Positions 51,696-59,233 of a DNA stretch of 64,000 nt are shown here, piece after piece. The number at the start of each line of letters is the position of its first letter. Positions within the stretch are counted from its first letter, which is position 1. The stretch comes from Chloroflexota bacterium. Lineage in GTDB: Bacteria > Chloroflexota > Anaerolineae > Anaerolineales > Villigracilaceae. Location of the stretch: contig JAIOAU010000013.1 in NCBI GenBank assembly GCA_019873655.1, positions 1 to 64,000 of the forward strand. Reading direction: 5' to 3'. Both the position numbers and the translations under genes were made by a program. The notes below the pieces were generated by a model. That model saw only the letters and a program-made list of their open reading frames with translations. It was not told the origin of the DNA and made no database searches.

Positions 51696-53405
51696 ATGAG
51701 CGACGAACATCCCGAAAACATCACTCCACAAAACGATATCATTGGACGCGCTTCGGCCACCGAACGCGAACCGAATACCGCCGACCGCTTCTCGTTTTGG
51801 ATTCACCCGGCTGGCCGTCTGAATCCTTTCGACATTGTAGCCGCCGAACATTTGGAGCAAAGCCACACATACGGCCTGGTCACCAATATCCGTCACGTCA
51901 CGGACGCCGCAGGGCATCTCTCCAACTTTATTTCAAACGACTTCGGCGAATTGGTGGACGAACCTAACACGCCGCGCCAGGGCGCCAATGTAGCCGATGT
52001 CTCAGTGCTATCGAATGATAAAGAAATCTACATGCCCGTGCAAAGCGAGGCGCGCGTCCGCTTTGCAGACGAGGCTGGGATTCACGACGCGCTAGGTATC
52101 GACACCATGGCCGAGAAAGAGAAACGTGAGGGGCGCAAGATCCGCATCCCCGCCGGCCTGATTCAAATGAGCAACGGGACAGACGCTGTCGCCTACCTGG
52201 ATGTAGATTATGTTCTGGGCCCGGAGGCGGGGCATGTCAACATCAGCGGAATCTCCGGCCTGGCCACCAAAACATCTTACATTACGTTTCTGATTCAATC
52301 CATTCTGCAAACTCTCTCCTCCGAAAAAATTGCTGTCATCCTGCTCAATGTGAAATACGATGACCTGCTCCACATCCATGAAGCGCGTCGATTGGAAGAT
52401 GATGAAACAGCGCTCTGGTCGCGGCTTGGGCTTAGGCCCGAACCATGGCCTGCTGACCGCGTACATTACCTTTTGCCCTGGGGCAAGCAAACCCAGACGA
52501 CAGGTAAACCGAATATCTTTGGAGACAGTATTCCACCAGGCGCGTCCTTCTACGCCTATGACCTAAAAACCACTGCGCCCAAACTGGATTTGCTTCTGTC
52601 GCACGTCCCCGATCCATGGGACACATTGGGGGCCCTGATTGGCGAGGTTAGCCAGGGGTTACAGGCAAATGAATCAAAATGGCGCGAAATTCGCACTTGG
52701 CAGGATTTGCTTTCCAAACCGCCATTATCAGAAAACGGCATTCCGCAAAAGTTTGGAAATATTGCTGCTTCCTCGGTAGGGCGTTTCTTGCGTTTGCTAC
52801 GCAGAGCGGTGCAAACTCGCCAAAGCGGTGTATTTGTGTCACAACTCAGCACCCGCATGACTACCCTTGAGAAAGAAATTGGCGCTATCAAAGGTGGACA
52901 TACTTACGTGGTAGATATTGCCCGCCTGACCGATGTCGAACAGACGCTGGTTTTTGGCGATGTGCTACGCACCGTTTATGCTATGTACTCCGGAGAATTG
53001 GCTCTCGAAAGCGATGATGAATTGCCAGAAAAAGTCATCGTGTTTGTGGACGAACTGAATAAATATGCTCCCAGCCGAGGCGAAGCCGCCGAATCTCCGA
53101 TTGTAGAGCAGGTGCTCGATATTGCTGAACGCGGACGCTCCTTCGGAATTATCTTGTTTTCCGCTCAGCAATTCCTGAGCGCTGTGCACCCGCGCGTTAC
53201 CGGCAATGCCGCCACCAAGGTATTGGGTCGCACAGACAGCGCTGAGGTCAACGAAGGGAACTACCGCTTCCTCGACAAAGATATCAAAATGCACCTGACA
53301 AGGCTGGACAAGGGTGAATTGATTCTCTCACACCCAATTTACCGCCAGCCGGTTAAGATTCGCTTCCCGCGCCCGCCATTCCTGCAAGGCCGTGTCAAGA
53401 AGTGA
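51696..53405 (+). CDS. HerA-like ATPase
   Basis: A 569-residue HerA/FtsK-superfamily ATPase. The N-terminal HAS-barrel part spans about 30-170. The P-loop is unusual: SGISGLATKTS (about 184-194) lacks the glycine normally before the lysine and has one extra residue, though the Lys-Thr pair is kept. Walker B is VIVFVDELNKYAP (about 447-459), followed by the sensor-like FSAQQFLSAV and an arginine-bearing GRTDSAEV. It should form a hexamer with the NurA product and translocate DNA. Strong ribosome binding site AAGGAGA. Overlaps the next methylase gene by GTGA. Confidence 0.85.
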   Translation: MSDEHPENITPQNDIIGRASATEREPNTADRFSFWIHPAGRLNPFDIVAAEHLEQSHTYGLVTNIRHVTDAAGHLSNFISNDFGELVDEPNTPRQGANVADVSVLSNDKEIYMPVQSEARVRFADEAGIHDALGIDTMAEKEKREGRKIRIPAGLIQMSNGTDAVAYLDVDYVLGPEAGHVNISGISGLATKTSYITFLIQSILQTLSSEKIAVILLNVKYDDLLHIHEARRLEDDETALWSRLGLRPEPWPADRVHYLLPWGKQTQTTGKPNIFGDSIPPGASFYAYDLKTTAPKLDLLLSHVPDPWDTLGALIGEVSQGLQANESKWREIRTWQDLLSKPPLSENGIPQKFGNIAASSVGRFLRLLRRAVQTRQSGVFVSQLSTRMTTLEKEIGAIKGGHTYVVDIARLTDVEQTLVFGDVLRTVYAMYSGELALESDDELPEKVIVFVDELNKYAPSRGEAAESPIVEQVLDIAERGRSFGIILFSAQQFLSAVHPRVTGNAATKVLGRTDSAEVNEGNYRFLDKDIKMHLTRLDKGELILSHPIYRQPVKIRFPRPPFLQGRVKK

Positions 53406-54619
53406 ACCGGGTTGATCTGCCCTCTCTGCCCGAAGGCTTTGAATACCGGCTTGATTTGCGGCATCATGTAACACCGCACTTGCTGAAAAGCCAGCCGATA
53501 CATCGGTGGTTTGCATTTCCTCATAGCTATTCGCCGCAGTTGATTGACGAAGTTCTAAAAACCTGTCCCATCTCGCCTACCGGAAAAATATTCGATCCAT
53601 TTGTCGGGGCTGGAACGACCGTGTTGCGCGCCCGGCAATTGGGATATTCCGCTGTAGGAACTGATCTTTCTCCGCTCAGTCTGTTCGTAAGTAGGGTAAA
53701 ACTGGGGGACTATAACAAAGAGACTCTTGAAGAAGCCCTAAATTCTATCCTCGCTTACCATCCCCTTCGAGAATATCCAGAAGTACCTCCAAGAATCCAA
53801 AAAGCCTTTACCGACCTGGAAATTCGACACATCTTCGGAATAAAAGAACGCATTCAACATTTGCCCCAGCCAATGGCTGATTTTTTTCAACTGGCTTTGC
53901 TGCGCGTCCAACAAACTGTAAGCCGCGCTACGCCGGATGGCGGCTGGTTCCGCTGGATAGAAAAAGAAGACCAAAGCCACCTGGTAAAAGACTTATTCGA
54001 ACGCCAGGCGCGATTACAAATCGGAGATGTCGCCCCCCTTACAACTTGCCAAAGCGAGATTTTGGCTAGTGACGCCCGCTCCCTAGACAATATTACCGGC
54101 AACTTTGAAATGGTGATCACTTCGCCGCCTTACCCGAATCGGCATGATTATTCACGCATCTTTCACATCGAATTACTCTCTCTCGGTTTGGCAGAAAAAG
54201 ATGTGACATTTTTCCGCCACCACTCAATTCGGTCCCACGTGGAGGCGGTGAAGCCATCTGCTGCGCCAAACGATTACCAAATGCCCCAAAAATTGGCCGC
54301 GACCCTGGAACAGATACCTCCTAACGCCGACCCACGCGTAATCCCTATGCTCCAGGGATACTTTGAAGATATGCACATGACACTCAAGGCGATCTCCTCC
54401 AGGATTTCACACAACGGATGGTGCGCTTTTGTGGTAGGCAACGTCCGTCACGCGGGTGTAATGATCCCCGTAGATGAGATTCTTGCTGAAATAGGCGAAA
54501 GTATTGGCTACAGACTTCAAGCAGTTTGGGTTGCCCGTCTGCGAGGAAACAGCGCCCAACAAATGGGTCGCTTTGGACGCGAGCCGGCCAGAGAAAGCAT
54601 AGTGATCTTTAAGAATTAA
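53402..54619 (+). CDS. DNA methyltransferase (SPPY type)
   Basis: A 405-residue amino-methyltransferase. Motif I FDPFVGAGTT (about 64-73) precedes motif IV SPPY (about 241-244), and a target-recognition part lies between. SPPY-type enzymes make N4-methylcytosine or N6-methyladenine. Starts at GTG overlapping the HerA stop by four bases. No restriction endonuclease partner is visible other than NurA-HerA, so the methylase may mark self DNA for that complex. Confidence 0.9.
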   Translation: MNRVDLPSLPEGFEYRLDLRHHVTPHLLKSQPIHRWFAFPHSYSPQLIDEVLKTCPISPTGKIFDPFVGAGTTVLRARQLGYSAVGTDLSPLSLFVSRVKLGDYNKETLEEALNSILAYHPLREYPEVPPRIQKAFTDLEIRHIFGIKERIQHLPQPMADFFQLALLRVQQTVSRATPDGGWFRWIEKEDQSHLVKDLFERQARLQIGDVAPLTTCQSEILASDARSLDNITGNFEMVITSPPYPNRHDYSRIFHIELLSLGLAEKDVTFFRHHSIRSHVEAVKPSAAPNDYQMPQKLAATLEQIPPNADPRVIPMLQGYFEDMHMTLKAISSRISHNGWCAFVVGNVRHAGVMIPVDEILAEIGESIGYRLQAVWVARLRGNSAQQMGRFGREPARESIVIFKN

Positions 54620-54629
54620 GGAGTCAAGT

Positions 54630-54890
54630 ATGCCACCGACTGCTAACGACTTTCAAAAAGAACTGGATTCCATATTTGCCTTTGCCGAAGCAAAACGCTT
54701 GACCGCAATTGTCATAAAGTCCGGTGATTTGCATCAACTTGTGGGAGATTATCCCGGAACAGACCATCGGATGCCGATCTGTTGTAATGTCATGAGAAAG
54801 AACATGAGAAGTGGCGACCAGGTTTTGTCCGAACCACCAAGCGGAGAAGGTGCAACCTTGACCATAAAATATGAATTCCCCAGAAAATAA
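54630..54890 (+). CDS. Small conserved protein of the methylase operon
   Basis: An 86-residue protein, 10 bp after the methylase stop. It contains the conserved-looking stretch GDLHQLVGDYPGTDHRMPICCNVM followed by GDQVLSEPPSGEGATLTIKYEFPRK. I recall similar short proteins or domains beside restriction-modification and HNH genes, but cannot assign a function. The paired cysteines and conserved histidines could bind metal. Confidence 0.65.
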   Translation: MPPTANDFQKELDSIFAFAEAKRLTAIVIKSGDLHQLVGDYPGTDHRMPICCNVMRKNMRSGDQVLSEPPSGEGATLTIKYEFPRK

Positions 54891-54965
54891 TCCCGACCCG
54901 CTCGCGCCTTCGCTCTGTCATTCCCCTGGCGAAACATCGCGCCAATCCCCTCCCCGCGCAGCGAC

Positions 54966-54995
54966 CTGCGCAGACAGGCTCAAAGCCTGTCCTAC
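54966..54995. repeat. GACAGGCT...AGCCTGTC dispersed hairpin, copy 1
   Basis: CTGCGCAGACAGGCT and AAGCCTGTCCTAC form a hairpin with a short loop. A near-identical copy is at 59170-59199 on the other side of the island. Confidence 0.7.
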
Positions 54996-55127
54996 CAGGC
55001 AGCGCGAGATGAAACGTCCGCGCTGACGGAGCAAATCGAGCAGGTGGAAAGAGAAATTGACGAGCGTGTGAGCGAGTTGTATGGATTGCGCGAGAACCCA
55101 TCGCGAATTCACCAAAAAAGCGTATGA
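54996..55127 (+). pseudogene. Remnant of the C-terminus of a type II-like DNA methylase
   Basis: The frame reads ALTEQIEQVEREIDERVSELYGL, then ends RENPSRIHQKSV. Coiled EIDxxVxxLYGL tails are typical of Eco57I/PglX-type methylases. Only about 44 codons remain, without a start, and the left edge meets the dispersed hairpin. It suggests a second restriction-methylase gene was lost from this spot. Confidence 0.55.
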
Positions 55128-55161
55128 TTTCCGCCAACATGAGTGATGAAAGGAGGCAGGA

Positions 55162-55743
55162 ATGAACGGCGTAATCACTTATGTCAGAATCACCAACAAC
55201 TGTACAGAGACAATCAAGGTATACCTTCGCTATGTGATGCACACGAAGCCGTCGCTACGGAGAAGAAGAAAGAGGTTCATTGCCCTGAAACCGCGTGAAA
55301 CTTCATATCCTGTAGCAAAAACCAACCTGGTTGGAGGCAAAAACTGGGAAGAAATCTCCAGCAGGCCATGCGTCTTGATCGAAACTGTAGAGCATGAACA
55401 TAGATTCTTTGTAGTAAAAAACACAGGCCGAAGCCCGATTGCGATCCCCATCAAGATTTCCGTGCCGCAAGAATTGGCGGAAAAATATCCTAAACAGGAG
55501 CGAACCATTGTGATTCGGCCGGGCGCTTTTTCGCGCTCCATTGATAAAAAAGCCCTGAAATTCCCCGGACAATTACAGGAACTTGTTAAAGCCCGTCTTG
55601 CATTGGTGAAAGCCGTTGATATAGGACCAAGTAAAAAAACGGGGGCCGTTGGTTCTTTAGATGGAGAGGACGTATATATCTGCTACCAGTGCGGCGGACC
55701 AATCATATTCAGATATAATCCTCCCAGGCCAGTGCATGTTTGA
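55162..55743 (+). CDS. Hypothetical protein, 193 residues
   Basis: Not recognised. A beta-rich, Lys/Arg-rich N-terminal half (TYVRITNNCTETIKVYLRY) is followed by VKNTGRSPIAIPIKI and IRPGAFSRSI. The C-terminal GEDVYICYQCGGPIIFRYN has a single CxxC that might bind metal. AAAGGAGG is a strong ribosome binding site seven or eight bases from the ATG. It lies 16 bp upstream of the FRG gene, so the two probably form an operon. Confidence 0.6.
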   Translation: MNGVITYVRITNNCTETIKVYLRYVMHTKPSLRRRRKRFIALKPRETSYPVAKTNLVGGKNWEEISSRPCVLIETVEHEHRFFVVKNTGRSPIAIPIKISVPQELAEKYPKQERTIVIRPGAFSRSIDKKALKFPGQLQELVKARLALVKAVDIGPSKKTGAVGSLDGEDVYICYQCGGPIIFRYNPPRPVHV

Positions 55744-55759
55744 GTAAGGAAAAGAAGAG

Positions 55760-56512
55760 ATGAAGACCATTGAAAAAAGGCTGGTTCACTCCCTGGCAGA
55801 ATTTTTGAATGTAACAGCCGAGATCATTGAAGAGTGGTCCAGTCCAGAGATGGGCGAGGCGCAGCCCTGGTACCGCGGACAGATGAAAGCCGCATGGAGT
55901 CTCGTGCCGGGTGAATTCCGTTACGAAAACATCGACGCGGATGAATTGCGTACCCAATTTGAACTCAAGGCAAGGCCGCTTCTGACGAGCATTCCACAAA
56001 ACGAATGGGAATGGTATTTTCTAATGCAGCATTATGGGTTACCCACCCGTCTATTAGATTGGACAACGGGTTCGTTAATTGCATTGCACTTCGCATTGTG
56101 TCACGAAACCGGCTGTCACGATGCTGCCGTATGGGTACTGGATCCATGGAACTTGAATACTTGGAGCGTGGGTAGTCCGGATCTGCTGCTGACAACAGAC
56201 GAAAAACTAGGAGAGTATCTTTCTCCCCCTTATAGCAAGAAACGATATCCCTCAAAACCTGTTGCTGTTGTTCCCCCTTATAATAGTGCAAGAATTACGG
56301 TCCAGAGAGGAGCCTTTACCGTTCACGGCAATGATCCAAGAGGGATTGATCAACAGTTCAAAAAGAGGTTGATCCAAATTGTGATACCAAAAGACGACGC
56401 GATTCTGATGCGTCGCCAATTGAGAAATGCAGGTATAAGTGAGTTTACTCTCTTTCCTGAACTGGATGGCCTTTGCCGCGACATCCGCGCTCTGTATATC
56501 GAGGGCTGTTAA
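55760..56512 (+). CDS. FRG-domain protein
   Basis: A 250-residue protein whose FRG domain shows WYRGQ near residue 38, GEFRYEN and the hallmark QHYGLPTRLLDWT. FRG domains occur in prophages, toxins and defence loci, and structural relation to ADP-ribosyl or other transferases has been suggested but not settled. Coding DNA is AT-rich relative to the core genome. Pairs with the preceding 193-residue gene. Confidence 0.85.
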   Translation: MKTIEKRLVHSLAEFLNVTAEIIEEWSSPEMGEAQPWYRGQMKAAWSLVPGEFRYENIDADELRTQFELKARPLLTSIPQNEWEWYFLMQHYGLPTRLLDWTTGSLIALHFALCHETGCHDAAVWVLDPWNLNTWSVGSPDLLLTTDEKLGEYLSPPYSKKRYPSKPVAVVPPYNSARITVQRGAFTVHGNDPRGIDQQFKKRLIQIVIPKDDAILMRRQLRNAGISEFTLFPELDGLCRDIRALYIEGC

Positions 56513-56610
56513 AGCAAAATGATCATTGATGATTTTCAGACATCTGCTCCACCAATTGCGGCCCGCTCGAACAGCCCTGACGCGTGGCGACCTGCGCGGA
56601 TCGCGTCGCC

Positions 56611-56760
56611 GGCTTAACGGCTTCATGAAGCATGCTTAACTCGATTACATCGCTGGCTTAACGGCTTCGTAAAGCATGCTTAACTCGATTGCATCGCTGG
56701 CTTAATGGCTTCGTAAAGCATGCTTAACTCTTTGCGTCGCTGGCCTTAAAGCCGCATCCA
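56611..56760. repeat. 44-bp tandem repeat, about 3.3 copies
   Basis: Units start at 56611, 56655 and 56699 with a partial unit at 56742. Each contains GGCTTAANGGCTTC, the palindrome AGCATGCT, and TTAACTC. The first unit has the perfect palindrome GCTTCATGAAGC. The unit is not a multiple of three and no gene covers it. Confidence 0.8.
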
Positions 56761-56808
56761 ATGGATCGGGGCGGACAGGCGGCTTACGGATGCCGGGGGC
56801 GGCGCTTA

Positions 56809-57201
56809 CTACGCCTCTACCGGGTCATCCGGATGGTCGGCATTCCACAGGGCAAAAATCTCCTCCTGCGTCTTGCCGATGTTCTGGGCGTTGATCCATT
56901 TGCCGCGGAAACCGGCGTTGACGTTGCGGATCACCATCGGGTTGATGCGCGTCCGCACCTGAATGGATCCGTCCTTCTTGCCAATCGGCTCGAAATGCGT
57001 GCCGTTGGGCATCTGGACGATGCGGCCGGATTTCAGGCCGTTTTCCAACTGCACGTCCAGTTCGGCCAGCACGGCCAGCACCGAGCCGCGGCTTTGGTTG
57101 GTGGCGTTGACGATGTTCTCGATGATTTCCTCTTTGGTCATCGGTTTGCCCCGCTGGAGGCGCGGTCCATAAGCGGTCCACGCCTGTATCTTTTTGGCCA
57201 T
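56809..57201 (-). CDS. Probable HU-like DNA-binding protein
   Basis: A 130-residue protein with an IHF/HU-like N-terminal helical part (TKEEIIENIVNATNQSRGSVLAVLAELDVQL) and a beta arm region (GRIVQMPNGTHFEPI...SIQVRTRINPMVIRNV), then a C-terminal extension. Similar proteins with a PNGTHF-type arm are annotated as HU-like in Bacteroidota and other groups. It has a good AAGGAGG ribosome binding site and is the only minus-strand gene of the island. A TTCAAT-N8-ATTGAA dyad lies just upstream. Confidence 0.6.
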   Translation of the reverse strand: MAKKIQAWTAYGPRLQRGKPMTKEEIIENIVNATNQSRGSVLAVLAELDVQLENGLKSGRIVQMPNGTHFEPIGKKDGSIQVRTRINPMVIRNVNAGFRGKWINAQNIGKTQEEIFALWNADHPDDPVEA

Positions 57202-57216
57202 CGATTTTCCTCCTTA

Positions 57217-57236
57217 TTCAATTGAAAACGATTGAA
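57217..57236. promoter_or_regulatory. Dyad upstream of the HU-like gene
   Basis: TTCAAT and ATTGAA flank an eight-base centre, 16 bp before the HU-like start on the minus strand. A self-regulatory operator is possible. A minus-strand TATACT lies further upstream at about 57289-57284. Confidence 0.3.
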
Positions 57237-57389
57237 CAGGCTTGGCAAGGATGCAGTCGCGCTGTCCGCCCCGATCGGCGGCAAGTATACCGCAAGGTTC
57301 GCACTTCGGGAAGTCATCTAGTCAATGCCGCCTCAATAGAAAAATTCAAAAGCCGGAACGCAGAGAGATGAGCGGAATATAAGTGATTG

Positions 57390-57418
57390 TTGTTTCCTGA
57401 ACTTAAATCCGCTATAAT
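57390..57418 (+). promoter_or_regulatory. Promoter of the small basic protein and membrane gene
   Basis: TTGTTT and TATAAT are separated by exactly 17 bp, about 40 bp before the ATG at 57457. Confidence 0.65.
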
Positions 57419-57456
57419 CTCTATAAGTCAAGCCAGTTGAAAAAAACGAGGCTAAC

Positions 57457-57669
57457 ATGAAATTTCAAGGCATGTCAAATTCCACACTGCCTGGTCAGCC
57501 CCAAAGACCGCCCTCTAAACATCCGGGGGCCCGTAACCTGGAACGAGAAGCAGAAAAAAAGCGTACTGCCATTCCAGAACGGTCGCCTGGTAAATCGAAA
57601 AAAAAGCCATCACCCCGCTCTTCTCCGCTCCCTTTATCGAACAACGATTGTTCAGAGAAGAAAAAGTAG
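57457..57669 (+). CDS. Small basic proline-rich protein, 70 residues
   Basis: Not recognised. The sequence is rich in Lys, Arg, Pro and Ser (EAEKKRTAIPERSPGKSKKK), apparently disordered. It has a proper promoter and GAGG before the ATG, and the membrane gene starts 21 bp later. It may be a true small gene or a leader-like frame. Confidence 0.45.
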   Translation: MKFQGMSNSTLPGQPQRPPSKHPGARNLEREAEKKRTAIPERSPGKSKKKPSPRSSPLPLSNNDCSEKKK

Positions 57670-57690
57670 CCTGTCAAAAGTTTCATCTCG

Positions 57691-58731
57691 ATGAACACCT
57701 TGACAAATTATCTCGAAAAACTGGGGAGCAACTTTCTGGTTGCTTCGATGGTGCCTTCTCTGGCGCTTGTCCTTGCTTGCCTTCTTGTATTTGATCCTAT
57801 TTTGCAAACGGGGGAAATATTCAGAAATCCCGAAAGTACCGCTGGTCTCATTGGCCTGGGAATGATTATTTTTGTCCTGACCGTCATCATAGGTTACACT
57901 CTTACTGCGCTGAATACATATATTCTGAAAATGCTTGAAGGCTATGTCATCCCCTGGCCTTTGCGTCCTTTTTACTCTCTGCGCCAGAAGTCTCACTTGA
58001 ATAGAGCAAGACGCTTAAGAGAACAGCGCGAAGAACTGCAAGGGAAAATACTGGAGTTAGAAAAACAGGTCGAAGCAGAAGCAACGCCTGATTTGGACGA
58101 ACACTTGGAACAACTGCACGCTGACTATTACCGGATAGCCGTTACCTACGATCTCTCCTATCCAGAAGACTTGAACACCATACTGCCCACCCGATTCGGT
58201 AATCAGCTCAAAGCCGCAGAAAACTATCCGGGCGAACGTTTTGGGATGGATGGCGTATTGTTCTGGCCGCGCTTGATGCATGTCATTCCCCAGGATTACA
58301 AGTCAGAAATTGAGGCCGCTCGGAACGAACTATCCTTTCTGGCTAATATGTCAATTTTGGCATTTCTTTTCTCCTTGTTGTGCATGTTGGCTATTTTTGG
58401 AACAATGGCTACTGTTGATGTACAGATGGGGGGACTAAATGGGTTCCTTGATTTTTTGTTTCAGGTTTCCCGCTACCTTATTTCCATGATTATTTCGATT
58501 GCTGTCTCGGCTTTCTTCTATAACGCTTCACTCTATTCAGTAGGCTCTTTTGGATTGATCATCCGAGCCTCTTACGACCTCTTTCGGCTTGATTTATTCA
58601 AAAAAATGGGATTGAAGCCCCCAAAAAATTCAATACAAGAATTCAAAACCTGGCGTCAGCTCAACGAACTTGTTGCCCTTGGCAGACAATCACTGTCATT
58701 CAAGTGTTTGAATTATCGAGAAGACCTGTAA
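57691..58731 (+). CDS. Four-helix membrane protein of unknown function
   Basis: A 346-residue protein with two N-terminal membrane helices (VASMVPSLALVLACLLVF; LGMIIFVLTVIIGYTL), a cytoplasmic coiled-coil/globular part (NRARRLREQREELQGKILELEKQVE; LPTRFGNQLKAAENYPGERFGMDGVLFWPRL), and two C-terminal helices. The PTRFGN...GMDxVLFWPRL motif recurs in uncharacterised membrane proteins of actinobacteria as far as I recall. AT-rich composition and position suggest accessory DNA; a membrane effector is possible but unproved. Confidence 0.65.
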   Translation: MNTLTNYLEKLGSNFLVASMVPSLALVLACLLVFDPILQTGEIFRNPESTAGLIGLGMIIFVLTVIIGYTLTALNTYILKMLEGYVIPWPLRPFYSLRQKSHLNRARRLREQREELQGKILELEKQVEAEATPDLDEHLEQLHADYYRIAVTYDLSYPEDLNTILPTRFGNQLKAAENYPGERFGMDGVLFWPRLMHVIPQDYKSEIEAARNELSFLANMSILAFLFSLLCMLAIFGTMATVDVQMGGLNGFLDFLFQVSRYLISMIISIAVSAFFYNASLYSVGSFGLIIRASYDLFRLDLFKKMGLKPPKNSIQEFKTWRQLNELVALGRQSLSFKCLNYREDL

Positions 58732-58887
58732 CGCGCAAGGCCGGGAGGAAAAGCAGTCTCAGAGTTTCATCTCCACAGAGCCTTTACATTGCTTTTAGTT
58801 TTCCAAGTGCATCATAAGTCATAGACCGAGCCCCCGGATGGCACGAGAGGCAAATACAAAGAAACAACAGCAGTACAACTGCTGAAA

Positions 58888-58970
58888 GAACATGGTTGGA
58901 GGGGATTGGTCGGTAGTCGAATAGTCGTCAGTCGCAGGGCAGGCGGCGAGTCTGCCCTGCGTGCTATAGT
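58888..58970. repeat. 82-bp island-flanking repeat, copy C (right outer of the pair)
   Basis: Same unit as copies A and B, direct orientation. It is followed, as copy A is, by GATCANGGTTCGCGAGCAGTT and a CAGCAGTACAAC hairpin, so the A-B and C-D blocks share more than the unit itself. Before it, 58732-58887 holds no gene. Confidence 0.85.
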
Positions 58971-59043
58971 TTGGATCAGGGTTCGCGAGCAGTTAAACTG
59001 CGAGCCGTTCAGCAGTACAACTTCAGCAGTACAACTGCTGAAA

Positions 59044-59126
59044 GAACATGGTTGGAGGAGATTAGTCGGCAGTCGAATAGTCGTCAGTCGCAGGGCAGGC
59101 GGCGAGTCTGCCCTGCGTGCTATAAT
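59044..59126. repeat. 82-bp island-flanking repeat, copy D, with -10 box
   Basis: Ends TGCGTGCTATAAT like copy B, about 107 bp before the cofD start, so it may act as a promoter for cofD-cofC. Confidence 0.85.
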
Positions 59127-59169
59127 CAGTCTGCCCGACCACCAACCACCCGACTACTCGACTCCCGAT

Positions 59170-59199
59170 CTGCGCCGACAGGCTGAAAGCCTGTCCTAC
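59170..59199. repeat. GACAGGCT...AGCCTGTC dispersed hairpin, copy 2
   Basis: CTGCGCCGACAGGCT and AAAGCCTGTCCTAC; differs from the copy at 54966 at few positions. It lies in the cofD leader. Confidence 0.7.
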
Positions 59200-59233
59200 A
59201 CACCCGCGCCCTTCGTGTTGAAACCATAACCAG

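Noticed and set aside
56611-56760. CRISPR-like tandem repeats
   Set aside because: Units abut each other with no spacers.
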